A stretch of 64,000 bases of DNA from Hexactinellida sp. DTS-2022 (lineage: Eukaryota; Porifera; Hexactinellida): contig JAPNXP010000014.1 of the NCBI GenBank assembly GCA_028753945.1, forward strand, positions 1,302,001-1,366,000, given 5' to 3'. The position numbers were made by a program, and so were the translations under genes. Below the pieces are notes generated by a model. That model ran no database searches, was not told where the DNA came from, and was given only the letters and a program-made list of their open reading frames with translations. Below are positions 33,357-43,366 of this stretch, one piece after another. Within the stretch, counting starts at the first letter, position 1, and each line of letters begins with the position of its first letter.

Positions 33357-33699
33357 TATTATTAAACACATATGATTGATCGTAAGTCTAAGCAGCAAGC
33401 TTGATCAATCTAGCACTAACGACGAAATTGATTTTAGAGGATTCTGGGAACTTACGGAAGTTTATTCTGAATTTTCGGGTTTATAATCCCGTCATATGAC
33501 ACGAGCTGTTCTTTTATGAATGTCTTTAGTATGAAATGATTTCCATAGATAAGTGTACGACCTATGTGTCTTAAAAGTTAAGATATCTTGTCCATGCTAC
33601 CGGTTATATAGGGATCAATTAATTTTCCTGCTTCAATAAATAGTAAAGGACAAAGTTGAGGAAATTTACTTGACACTCTTCGCACTTTTTCTGGATCAG

Positions 33700-34560
33700 T
33701 TTAGACTCGATAGTTGTTTGGAGATTTGTGGAAAGAATAGAGAAATAGTTGACGCGTTCTTTGATGCAAACAGCTCTGAGCAATTGGTACACTTAAATGT
33801 ACATCCAGATTCCTGGATGCTTAATCCAACATTAATTAGTGCGTCAACAATGTTGTATTCTGACTCAAAGAAATTAAGTTCATTATTTTCAATTCTACAT
33901 TCAATTTCCTTGCTAGCCAAGGGCGTAGCGAGTCGAACTTCATCGTGTGAATATGAGCTAGAATTTTTCATAAGTATTCTTTGACCGCTGTTTCCAGCCA
34001 CTTCAGAAAATCAGAGTTAAAAAGATATCAATACTACAGGTGCTACACATATAAACGCCCTTGTAGCAACCTCCCGAGTCCCAACTAACACAAAACTGTT
34101 CAAGATCAGCGAATGAAGCATTAGCCCTTTCCCTATCCATCATACCAACAGTATAATCGTCCAAATACTCGCTATCAGAACTATCAGTATATAGTAAGCT
34201 TTTATTCTTGGAACACTCGTTTTTGGATATTTCTATACAATTACCTGCTTTATTTCTGAGATCTGCAACAGTTGAAATAGTGCAATCTTCAGCGAATATT
34301 TAATATTTCCTCAGAATTTTTGCAAGAACTTAGAGGCAAAGTAGGAATACATTCTCTAGGAATATTGAGGATCTTAATTGGCGGTTTCTGAGGAGATATG
34401 TGCTTTGGATACATTCCGCTTGGATCACATAGTGGATCAATTATAAGTTGTATCCCTTCTTTATCCCAGATACGAGATTTTGGCTCCTGTTTTTGGCCAA
34501 TACTTCATTCTCGAACTTAAGACAGTGATACTTTAACCGTTTGTCAGACATACATTAAGA
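33700..34560 (-). pseudogene. Broken ORF of unknown family
   Basis: The minus strand starts MSDKRLKYHCLKFENEVLAK at about 34550 and, across at least two frameshifts and a stop, continues IIDPLCDPSGMYPKHISPQK, PRECIPTLPLSSCKNSEEIL, SDSEYLDDYTVGMMDRERAN and SCTFKC-like cysteine text (GCTFKCTNCSELFASKNA) toward 33700. Cysteine pairs hint at a zinc-binding protein. It could be a transposon ORF or a gene relic. I do not recognise it. Confidence 0.4.
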
Positions 34561-34609
34561 AGACGTGAAATTAAATAAAAACTATATTATTAATAATATA
34601 TATCTATTT

Positions 34610-34866
34610 CAGGGTTCCGCAAACTTTCATCTATATCAGGCCATATAATCTTAACAAATTTTTCCTCAGGCCACAAACAATATCGAGAAATTTTTCGAAA
34701 TTTATAACAAAACTATTATGTTGTTGTAATACTAGAACTATACTAATTTCTAAGCAAAAAGTGCATAAAGGCCACACATGATACAACTTTCCATTGGGCT
34801 ATCAGGCCACACATAAGGTTGTTTCAGGCCGCATGCGGCCTGAAAAACCTAGTTTGCGGAACCCTG
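34610..34866. mobile_element. Non-autonomous hAT element, 257 bp
   Basis: Ends CAGGGTTCCGCAAACT and AGTTTGCGGAACCCTG with a perfect 8 bp duplication ATCTATTT (34602-34609, 34867-34874). Internal CAGGCCACA motifs. It sits in the region 3' of the sirtuin exons. Confidence 0.95.
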
Positions 34867-34874
34867 ATCTATTT

Positions 34875-35515
34875 GTTTACTCAGCTTAACAAAAATTTTC
34901 GTCTTATCTGTACCAAACTGAAAGTAATCAAGAAGCCATACTATCATTATAAAATTAAAAGTGAAGTTGAATACAACATCTACCGCGGTAGATGTTAACA
35001 TGTTCCAAGTGTCAACATCTACCGTCACAAGTGAAATGTTAATGTCTTGGGACAAGTTGGGGGACAAAAGGAACTGCGTTTAATCTTAAATATTTTCTGA
35101 GTAAGGCAAATTTACCCTTGCACCCTTGCACCTTACACGCCCACCAAAACTCAGTATTCCGTGAGCCAAAGGACGGAAATTTTAATCGTTTGCAATATAA
35201 GCAAGAGCCCCCCGCGGAAAATATGCCGTGGGCCCCGCACAGCCTAATCCGTTCCTGTTAAACAGGACTATAATTTACATTCCTAAGGTCCTAGAGTATG
35301 ATTTTGTACGCCAAAAAGGTTAGTTGGTATTACTCTATGGGGACTTCGGCAGTTTTCGCGCACCTAACGCAACATATTCCAATTTATACTCCTGTAGCCG
35401 TATGGCACGCTCCTGGATAAAACCCTGGTATGATATGTATTTCTAAACTTATGTATATATAAAGTTTGTAATTATGGGTACTTTAACAACAAGTTGGTAT
35501 TTGTATAAAACTCAC
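34875..35515. other. Sirtuin 3' intron or flank; repeat fragments
   Basis: 34915-35035 is an inverted copy of 32140-32255, centred on ATCTACCGCGGTAGATGTTA. A hAT-type end lies near 35410-35430 (TCCTGGATAAAACCCTG). A third sirtuin exon was expected here on the minus strand but I could not find one. Confidence 0.4.
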
Positions 35516-35922
35516 CAAATCTGTTTTACCAAATATTCTAAGAGTAGCTGACTTATCCATCTCAGTTTTCTGTAAATTAACAATCACGAGTTTCCCACCC
35601 GCTTTAATTGTCTCCTCTGGAATATCATTAGCCGGACTAACTCGCAGAGAAGAGCCCAGTACAATAATTAGATCAGATTTCTTTCCATTCTCGTAGGCCA
35701 ACTCAAGAGCAGTTGTAGGGAGATTCTCACCAAAATGTATTATGGAGTCTTTCATAGGGATTTTACATTTAACACATTTGTGTACTGTACAATGACAAAA
35801 GTGTGGCACTCGCTTCAAACAGGATTTACATTTTCCGTTCATTGAGTTCAGTTTTTGTCTCACCTCTTTATGTCTCAGCTGTTCAAAACCGCAGCTCCAA
35901 CACACCTCGAGGTAGCAGTTAC
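35516..35922 (-). CDS. Sirtuin exon 2
   Basis: The acceptor CCATTGAAG sits directly beside a 35 bp minisatellite (35933-36140), leaving a poor pyrimidine tract. The donor is TTTG|GTGAGT. Content is the zinc-binding module and the second half of the NAD fold. The frame is open throughout. Confidence 0.9.
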
Positions 35923-38900
35923 CTTCAATGGATTACAATAATCAACAAGTGTATTGTATTATACAATAATCAACAGTGTATTGTACACGTTTTAAACAAT
36001 AATCAACAGTGTATTGTACACGTTTTAAACAATAATCAACAAGTGAATTGCACTATACATTAATCAACAGTGTATTGTATTATACATTAATCAACAGTAT
36101 ATTGTATTATACATTAATCAACCGAGTAATGTATTATACGTTAACTAGCGCGCTTCGCTTGCTAGGTCGCTTTTTGTGCCACAAGTGGCTCATGGTAGAG
36201 ACATACATACTACCACTCAAAGAATTCGACATTACATACCAGATATCAAAATGTGTTTAAACAATAATACAGTACACTCTCGCTAATCCGAACAGGTGTT
36301 ACGATTCAAAAAAATCCGTTCCGATTAGCGAAGTAATACATTTTCTATAGGCCTCTAAAAATGGGTCAAAATAAAAACTGAAACTGCACACTCTTTAGTA
36401 GGAACACCAAATTTGTTCCCCTTGGAGAACTGTGTATGTATTAACCGGAGTTTAAATATGTTCAACAAACGAAAGTCTCTTGTTATTGAAAAGTTAATAT
36501 TTCTTTGAAGAGTAGAATAATTTAATTTATTGGTTCAAAGGAATTTGATGGAATTGCAGAAATTAGTTATTTCATTGAAACAACAACCACTATACAGCCA
36601 CTAATCTAAATATGCAATAAGCTCAGAGGTAAAGTAGCATTGTCTTACAAATACAATAAATACTAACTGTGTTACTCAGAAATGAGACTAGTTGTTAAAT
36701 GGAACTATACATTAAGATTAAACTGAAACAAACAAACAAACAAACTCAAATAAATTTCAAAGATACACAAATGGCGACAAAAATGCCGGAACTAATCCCA
36801 GTGCCAATCGTAGACCCCGTGTCGATACAAATCAACAATTAATAGACGGATTGATACGCTCTCTTGGGCAGAGAAGGCACCAGCTGTTGACTGACTTAAG
36901 GGACAGACGAGAGGAAATCAGAGCCAATCGGGTGGCTAGTCAACAAATGGAACAACAAATAACAGAAACCCGCGCATTTTAGGAAGGTCAAATAACACAT
37001 AATTTGCTGCATTCCTTTTAGGGGAAAATGCTAACATATTTGGAAGCCAAAATGGCAGAAATGCAAGTGGCAGCTCCACCTCAAGAAGTGAGCTACCTCT
37101 GCGACACACGGGACCTAGAGGAACGTATCTCCCCCTGGGAGAGATTGTACAACTCGAGACTCCTCCTATCCCTCCTGTGCCAGCGGTACCCAACTATGCC
37201 ACATTCCAACAGCCCATTGTTGCTGTTGGGAAATAAGGACCAGCAGCTGGAGAGTTTAATAGCCCAATAAGTGTCTCAATCGATACGGAATCTGGACACA
37301 TTTATGTGGCGGATATGCACAACAAAATAATCCAAATATTATCAGAGACAGGAAACTATCTCAACCAATTCGGATATCAACACTTGAATTGGCCGTGGGG
37401 CATATTAATCCATCAGGATAGCATTTATGTCACGAACATAAACCCAGGGGCTATCTCCCAATACAAGCTTCCAGATCTCACAATGGTAAAGCGAGTAGGG
37501 AAGAAAGGATCTGGAAAGAAATAATTCGATTTTCCGGGGCAACTCGCCATCTCTCCCAATCAACACCCTTATGTGCCAGATGATAACAACAACAGAATTC
37601 AGATTATGTCAACAGATCTATTTTCCGACCCTCGCTAAGCATCAAAACAATGACAAGACCTATTGATGTTAAATTCACAAACAATGAAATGTTTGTGTTA
37701 AGCTATGTAGACAATCCCTGTATCCACGTGTTTACACTATCAGGAGAGAAGTCCCGCTCCCTAGTTACCGCAAGAGGAATAGGAATGCAACTTACAGTAG
37801 CATATTTCTTCTGTTTTGACGGATTCAATAGTCTTGTTATCAGCGACTGCAAGTCTCACGCTATCAAGGTATTCTCTCCAGCAGGAGACCGCCTACACAC
37901 GGTAAGACAGGAAGGACATCAAGCTGGAATGCTTAGCTACCCTTATGCAGGGCCGGATTTATCATTAAGATAAGTAGGCTATAGCCTTCGGGCCACTACA
38001 GTACCAATGTACAGGACACTACAGGACCAATGGGCCACTACAGGACCACTACCGACCAATGTCGATCATGTTCAGGCCACTTGTGTGGTTCAGCCTTCAG
38101 GCCACTCAAGGGTAAATCCTGCCCTGCCCTTATGGCATTGCTATCCTTAACAACACTAAATTAGATTGTATCTCTGAATACTATTCATTCGCCATGCAAA
38201 TATTTTCCTAAATTTTGATAGTATTTTGTAAAATTTGTGTGAGAAATGTATATATCTGCAATAGTTAAGTTGAAATCTCACAAAGTTTAGATCCGTGTAA
38301 TCTGTCGGGCCACCAAATGTGATGAAGATTCAATTGAACCTCAGCTATCACAGTAGCTACAATATAATCTGTAATGATTTGTATATTGTGATTCAAGTTA
38401 CGGACCATCTTCCCGAGTTAGACAAGCACTAAAGAAATAATCCCGCATAATTTTGTACCCATAGCATTCAGGTCTTCTGCAATAACGTGTCTTTAGTCCA
38501 GTTAGACAATAATCTCAATTGTATCAAGTATTTACAGCTGTTCGTTCCGCGCTTCGGGCGTTTTCACTTCTTGCACTAGGACCTAAACACTTCTTATACT
38601 CCACAGTCCACACATACAGTATAGTAGACTCTACCATGGCCTACTATATATACGGCTATACATTCTACCAAGGAATTATCCAAGAGCGCGAGACGCTCCT
38701 TTTGGAGCATGATTTTTGGCTAATTTTTATCAGGAGCGCGAAAATTAGGAATCCTCTCCTATACCGTAACATTTATTTGTGATTTAGGCGTATGAAAATT
38801 GGATCTGACCAGGATTAGGAGCGTATTTACAAATAGCTGTATAACACAATGCATGCATGGAATGAAAGGTTCACGAACGGACTGAATTGACACAATTCAG

Positions 38901-41803
38901 TTCATCTTAAATTGACGCACGTTCAGTTCGTTCAAGTTAACCCCTAACTTCAGCTCTACCAGCGTTAGTTCAGTTCGTTCACGGGCTAACCCGCGTTCGT
39001 TCAATCCGTTCAATTATGTTCGTTCAATCCGTTCAATTCGTTTAGTCAGTTCGTTCAGTGTACAGTGAGTGGGTCGAACTATTCCGTTTATGATAGACTG
39101 TTCGATCCTCCAAGCTGTTTTAAGTTCAGTCTAAGAAGCTAGAATCTAAGCTAAGAGACATGAGTCCACTAGGGATGTCCGGACTTAGCACTTTTGCAGT
39201 CACCTATTATATTTAATGGATTTATTTTTATAATTTATCTCTATTCAGTTTAGTTAGTTCAGTTCAGTTCGTTCAATTGCCGTTCGGAAACCGTTGGCAT
39301 TCGTTCAGTTCGTTCACCGTGAATGCTTCAAAAGCCCTGCGTTCAGTTCGTTCAGTTCAAGTTCAATAGGTTCGTTCGTGAACCTTTCATTCCCTGAATG
39401 CATGCTACCGAATCATAAGAAAAAAATAAGAGTCCAGTTTTGCAATTTTATTCTAAGCTAAACTATGCTTCCTATTGGCATAATTCGCATTGTATATGGG
39501 GTAATCAACCATTGCGAGTCCAGTTGAATCACTCGTGAAAATCTGAGAATTGTGGTTAGGATGTTTAGGAGCCATTTAATGGTGACCGGAACAATTAATG
39601 GTAAAAAGATTTTCTTTCAAAATATCATAAATTTCATTTTCTTCCTACTTTCTAATAATTATATAACAGGAATACTAAAATAGGGATTTATTTCACACTC
39701 CAAAGCTACTAAATCACAAAATGGCGACATTCTAAAAATTATAGAGCAAGCAAATGCTAAAATACAAGTAGTATCCGAGTTACAACTGACAAATCGCTGG
39801 TTTATTTATATTCATTCTTTATATATTAGAAGACAGTACAGTGTAACCTCGCTAACCGGGGAATTTGGGACTACAGATTTTGAAGTTATTCCCCAGTCTC
39901 CGGTTAGAGGGTGTCTCTATTTATTGATTTTCCTATGGTCTTGACTTTCTATTGAAACTTATATTTTAGCACACTTAAGCAGGCAAGCATTACAGACTTT
40001 TTCGGGAATTCTAATTAGCCGTGTAGCTTATTTGTGTTCTAGAAACTTTCAGATTTAGGGAAACTAGTAGAATGCATTGTTTGTATTAAGTAAAGTACTA
40101 TTAGTAAGACACTGTAATAATACTATTCATCTCGACTTATGTTATAAATTCCCCGTTTAGCGAGGTTAGGATTTAAAGTATTATACGAAGTCGTAACCAG
40201 ATCACATTCCCCATTCCCCGATTAGGGCAATTCCCCGGTTAGAGAGAGTCATTTGTATATTAAACGACGAAATAATAATAAAATTCCCAACTCCCCGGTT
40301 ATCGAGGCCCCGGTTAGCGAGGTTACACTGTATATAAAATATATTAGTCAAATATTTGCATTTTCTCGTAGTTCTTATAGACTCGAATTGTATATATAGT
40401 ATATTTGTGGTGTCATCATTAAATGTCGCCTAAACAGCTTAACCACAAATCTCAGATTCTAAAAAGTGATTCCATTGGACTCGCAATGGTCGATTATCCA
40501 ATGCAAATAATGCCAATAGGAAACAGAGTTTAGCTTAGAATAAAATTACAAAACTGGATTATTATTTTTTCTTATGATTCGGTAGCATGTGTAGCCGTAT
40601 ACATAAATAGTAGGTCATTTTTTTGAAAGTATTAAAAGAACAGTAAAATAATTGATACAAATATAATAGCGAATATAACATCTCTTAATCGGGATGCGTT
40701 GTTTGACAAGATTAATCAGTAAATCTTAATGCAACCAGTAAAAGGGGGATATTTGTCCTGATTAACCTGGTATCCAATTAACTGAACATTATAGTTTGGA
40801 AGTATGGCTGGGAACAATAGCAATATTCCCTATAGAATAACGCGCATACGAATAGTAATCCTTAAAGTAGTAGAAACTGTTACTAAATTCAGGATTAGAG
40901 TCATTATTATGAGATAACTTTGCTTATAAAACACTTGCTATTAGGAGAACCAATAGAATATATTATCAGTGAAATTATCGGATTGTGATGTACAGTTTGT
41001 TCTCCCTAATAGTTCACTTCTTTACCTGTCAAAAAAAGAACTACGTATTCCTATATTCTCTAATACAGCAAAGTAGAGTTTTGGGAATGTGAGGGGGCGG
41101 CGGCTTCAGCTTTTATCAATGTATTTTTTCAAATCCCAAGGGGGGCACATAGGATCCAAGGGGAGGGGGGCAAATGCCCCCCTCGCCCCCCCCCCCCTAA
41201 ATAAAACCCTGACAGTAAATGCCGGATATAATAACATTATACTGGAAAACGGTTGCCACATACCCTATATAATTTATGCCGGTTATAAGAACATCATATG
41301 CAATTCCTGACGATGTTCATATAACGGGCATCCATTATAGTTTATATTCTCTAATAGTCCACTTTGGGCCTTTTGTCCACTGGTGTATTATTAGAGAGAA
41401 CATAATATAGCATTATCATTAACAGTGTAGTACCATGTAGCTCAGAAATGCATTCCTTACGAATGCCAGAGCGCCTATGCATTCCATCCACATTCTGGGA
41501 CACCACATACTTTAGCATCCCCTGCTCCTGTAGCTCTTTAAGAGCCATGTGGCAGGGTGTCGGTATTGCGTCATCGAAAGATATTCTACTCTTTGGCTTT
41601 TTTCCCTGTGCCTTCAGGGTCCAGACACCATTCGGTCCCCTGAAATCTGGGATCGAGGCTGACGTGCTAATGCCAGCTCCTGTGAATGCTACGAGATGCT
41701 TGCTGCATCGCACCATAGCAACCAACTGCTTAATCTTAGCATCGAGCTCAGCTGGGGCATCCTCAAACTCCTCTATTGCGTCTAGGTCTACTGTGGTAGC
41801 CAT
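35516..41803 (-). CDS. Class IV (SIRT6/7-group) sirtuin, partial gene
   Basis: NAD-dependent protein deacylase. Exon 1 (41803-41434) encodes the Rossmann half: GAGIS at residues 42-46, IPDFRGP 51-57, QNVDG 103-107 and the catalytic histidine in ELHG (residue 123). It is spliced in phase 1 (G|GT) to exon 2 (35922-35516), which begins NCYLEVC and carries the zinc module (CWSC ... KCVKC, with an extra CKSC...CHC pair), DSIIHFGENLP, LGSSLRVSP and VNLQKT. The mRNA junction reads ELHGN, as in known sirtuins. Exon 2 ends at TTG|GTGAGT, so at least one more exon is needed. The text lies between SIRT6 and SIRT7, so no symbol is given. The intron holds an antisense NHL retrocopy and many MITEs. Confidence 0.9.
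35933..36140. repeat. Minisatellite, ~34 bp unit, about six copies
   Basis: Units of AATAATCAACAGTGTATTGT plus TACACGTTTTAAAC or TATTATACATT repeat from 35933 to 36140, ending just 11 bp from the sirtuin exon 2 acceptor. A GC hairpin (ACTAGCGCGCTTCGCTTGCT) follows at 36146. Confidence 0.9.
36200..36770. other. Sirtuin intron; pogo-like end
   Basis: ACAGTACACTCTCGCTAATC at 36271 resembles MITE ends with a partial inverted match (CCGATTAGCGAAG) at about 36325. An AAAC run lies at 36730-36745. Nothing else is recognised. Confidence 0.4.
36775..38190 (+). pseudogene. TRIM-like coiled-coil/NHL-repeat retropseudogene
   Basis: Three frames, no introns. A coiled-coil region (LIDGLIRSLGQRRHQLLTDL and EIRANRVASQQMEQQITETR) is followed by a linker (LEERIS) and NHL beta-propeller blades: SPISVSIDTESGHIYVADMH, WPWGILIHQDSIYVT, LAISPNQHPYV, PIDVKFTNNEMFVLSY, NSLVISDCKSHAIKVFSPAG and, after a MITE, YGIAILNNTKLDCIS. 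It ends in a stop near 38210. Several stops and frameshifts are present. It lies antisense in the sirtuin intron, and the lack of introns suggests a retrocopy of an NHL-domain protein. Confidence 0.85.
37948..38126. mobile_element. 179 bp hAT MITE inside NHL copy
   Basis: Ends CAGGGCCGGATTTA and TAAATCCTGCCCTG with a perfect duplication CCCTTATG (37940-37947, 38127-38134). Removal joins LSYPY to GIAILNN in frame. Sister of 11112-11290. Confidence 0.95.
38857..39397. mobile_element. hAT-like MITE rich in GTTCAGTTCGTTCA
   Basis: Flanked by ATGCATGC (38849-38856, 39398-39405). Inverted ends ATGGAATGAAAGGTTCACGA and GTGAACCTTTCATTCCCTGA. The interior is built of TTCAGTTCGTTCA-type motifs in both orientations. 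Confidence 0.85.
39406..40592. mobile_element. Foldback element with ~180 bp arms
   Basis: TACCGAATCATAAGAAAAAA at 39406 is inverted as TTTTTTCTTATGATTCGGTA ending near 40586. Pairing continues through TTATTCTAAGCTAAACT and the ACCATTGCGAGTCCA block to about 39570 and 40425. A pogo-like MITE (39839-40330) occupies the middle. No ORF. Confidence 0.82.
39839..40330. mobile_element. Pogo-like MITE (CAGTGTAACCTCGCTAACCGG)
   Basis: Ends CAGTGTAACCTCGCTAACCG and CGGTTAGCGAGGTTACACTG between TA dinucleotides (39837-39838, 40331-40332). Internal CCCCGGTTAGAG motifs. Nested in the foldback element. Confidence 0.92.
40593..41210. other. Sirtuin intron; C-rich hAT-like fragment
   Basis: Mostly AT-rich without features. 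At 41080-41210 G- and C-rich runs (up to 14 C) end in AAATAAAACCCTGACAG, which looks like a hAT end; the other end (near AGAGTTTTGGGA, 41076) is a poor match. Confidence 0.4.
41211..41338. mobile_element. MITE, GGATATAA/GGTTATAAG family
   Basis: CAGTAAATGCCGGATATAAT and ATAACGGGCATCCATTATAG are decayed inverted ends. It contains the GAAAACGGTTGCCA and CCTGACGATGTTC blocks of the family. Lies 93 bp from the sirtuin exon 1 donor. Confidence 0.65.
41434..41803 (-). CDS. Sirtuin exon 1
   Basis: Starts at ATG 41803 (context AGGATGGCTACC) and ends CTACATG|GTACTA. Encodes 123 full codons plus the first base of the next, with an acidic lead (IEEFEDAPAE) before the NAD-binding fold. An upstream ATG lies in a duplicated copy of the start region. 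Confidence 0.92.
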
Positions 41804-41965
41804 CCTATACTACCGATAGGGACAATAGCAATGTTATTATTATAGTATTGTATTAGCCATCCTACAATACTGTTTGGGGAATAGGAATGTTATTAATATA
41901 GAACTGTATTAGAATTCCTATACTATTGATATAGAAATAGGAATGTTATTAATATACTATTACCA
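41798..41965. repeat. Three ~57 bp tandem units covering the sirtuin start codon
   Basis: On the minus strand the first unit contains AGGATGGCTACC (true start), the second AGGATGGCTAATAC, and the third has lost the ATG (AGGAATTCTAATAC). Unit bodies share AATAACATTCCTATT-like text. Confidence 0.85.
41840..41860 (-). promoter_or_regulatory. Upstream ORF (six codons) of the sirtuin
   Basis: The duplicated start context gives ATG at 41860-41858 and a frame MANTIL-stop ending at 41840, 57 bp upstream of the main ATG. If the transcript starts further upstream, this uORF could reduce initiation at the main start. Transcription start is not visible in the sequence. Confidence 0.5.
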
Positions 41966-42339
41966 ACAGAAATTATTATAACAAACGAGCCTTTTACTAA
42001 GCCAGGAGCCCAATTATTTGTAAGTATAAATATATGTGGTGTGTAAAATATATGCCCCACCAAATCCCCTTTGTAGCTACGTTCGTTCGTGAATACGCGC
42101 CTCAGTCAAGTTATAGTACTTTTCGCGACTCAGCTTTACTATTCACTTCACTACCAATTTATTCTGCATATTTTTACCAATTTCAGTAATAATTGAGATA
42201 TTTAATCCACACCTGCTATTCAGCTATTACGTATGCCACTTAAAAAACGTTCGCGTATTCGTAATGATTGTAAACAAACGCCAAATACAGCGAGAAATCG
42301 AATAAAACGTGAAAATGAATTTACCACCAAAAACAACCT

Positions 42340-42712
42340 CAGAACCTACCTGATCGGACAATTATCAGAAGAAATTTTTTCACCGAAAGAGTCAGAAAGG
42401 TATGGAATCAACTGACAGAAGAAGTTGTATCTGCTTCCTCCCTATCTACGTTCAAGGGTAGACTTGATAAATTTTGGAATGACGACCGCAAGTTGAGCAA
42501 CCTACCACCTTGGGGATGTGAATAATCATCATTTATTGTATTCCTATTATTTAAGTTTTCCCGTTTACCTACTCTTAGACTTCTTTATTTACTCATCTGT
42601 TTCTTATTGGTACTGTATTTAGTTTTTGAAGTACCTAAGCCTTTTCAGGCAGTACTTTCTGTTATTGTACTACTTGTTTTCTTGCACAATTATTATTATT
42701 ATCATTATTAGA
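42340..42712 (+). mobile_element. Non-LTR retrotransposon 3' end (CR1/L2-like)
   Basis: The frame reads IRRNFFTERVRKVWNQLTEE, VVSASSLSTFKGRLDKFWND and LPPWGCE-stop at 42525, the usual C-terminus of CR1/L2-type reverse-transcriptase proteins. It is followed by a ~165 bp T-rich 3' UTR that ends in (ATT)n at 42690-42712. The rest of the element is absent (5' truncation). Confidence 0.8.
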
Positions 42713-42971
42713 AATATGTTCCTTTTGTAATACAAAAAAGTTCAAAGGAGAGACAGCAGGCTTATGCTTAATAACGGAAAAGCACAACTGCCCAATCTGG
42801 AACATCCACCTGAACTGCTGGAATATTTAATGCTGGGAGAGACTGCTGATTCAAAACATTTATTATAAAACATCCGGAAGTATAATTCTTGCTTCCAAAT
42901 GATATCTTATGGATATGAATTAGAAAGTCCGGATAACATTCAAAATTCAGCGCCAAGTTTACCATACAGTC

Positions 42972-43076
42972 CAGGGGTTCATGCAGGCGTGCGCAACGCC
43001 ATCAGGCGCGTAATTTTGAAAGAAAGCTCAAACGTGATCTAGGCGCGCAGAAAATTATTGCCTGGATGAAAACCTG
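42972..43076. mobile_element. 105 bp hAT MITE in the Helitron
   Basis: Ends CAGGGGTTCATGCAGGC and GCCTGGATGAAAACCTG with a perfect duplication ATACAGTC (42964-42971, 43077-43084). Confidence 0.92.
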
Positions 43077-43191
43077 ATACAGTCGGATCGTTGCTTCCTC
43101 TACCAAATGAGTACCCTAGATATCTTCAGATATATTTCATGGGGGATGATTTTGCAGAAGCCATTCAGATCCCTGGAGTTAGAAATGAAAT

Positions 43192-43366
43192 ACAGTAGAT
43201 GTCGGATATAAGCACACCGGTTATAAGAACATATCGAATATAAGCACACTATGTTGGAAAACGGTTGCCATTACCCTGTATAATTTATGTCAGTTATAAG
43301 AACTTGCCGGTTATAAGCACCTTAAGTGCAGTTACCGACGATGTTCTTATAACCGGCATCCACTGA
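43192..43366. mobile_element. MITE, GGATATAAGCACACC family, in the Helitron
   Basis: CAGTAGATGTCGGATATAAG and TTCTTATAACCGGCATCCACTG are the inverted ends; TA precedes the left end, AG follows the right. It splits the Helitron text after PGVRNEI. Confidence 0.85.

Noticed and set aside
32685..33379. Frames of 85 and 110 codons
   Set aside because: They are the two arms of a foldback element read in different frames.
36936..37193. 85-codon minus-strand frame opposite the NHL copy
   Set aside because: Shadow of the coiled-coil/linker part of the NHL pseudogene.
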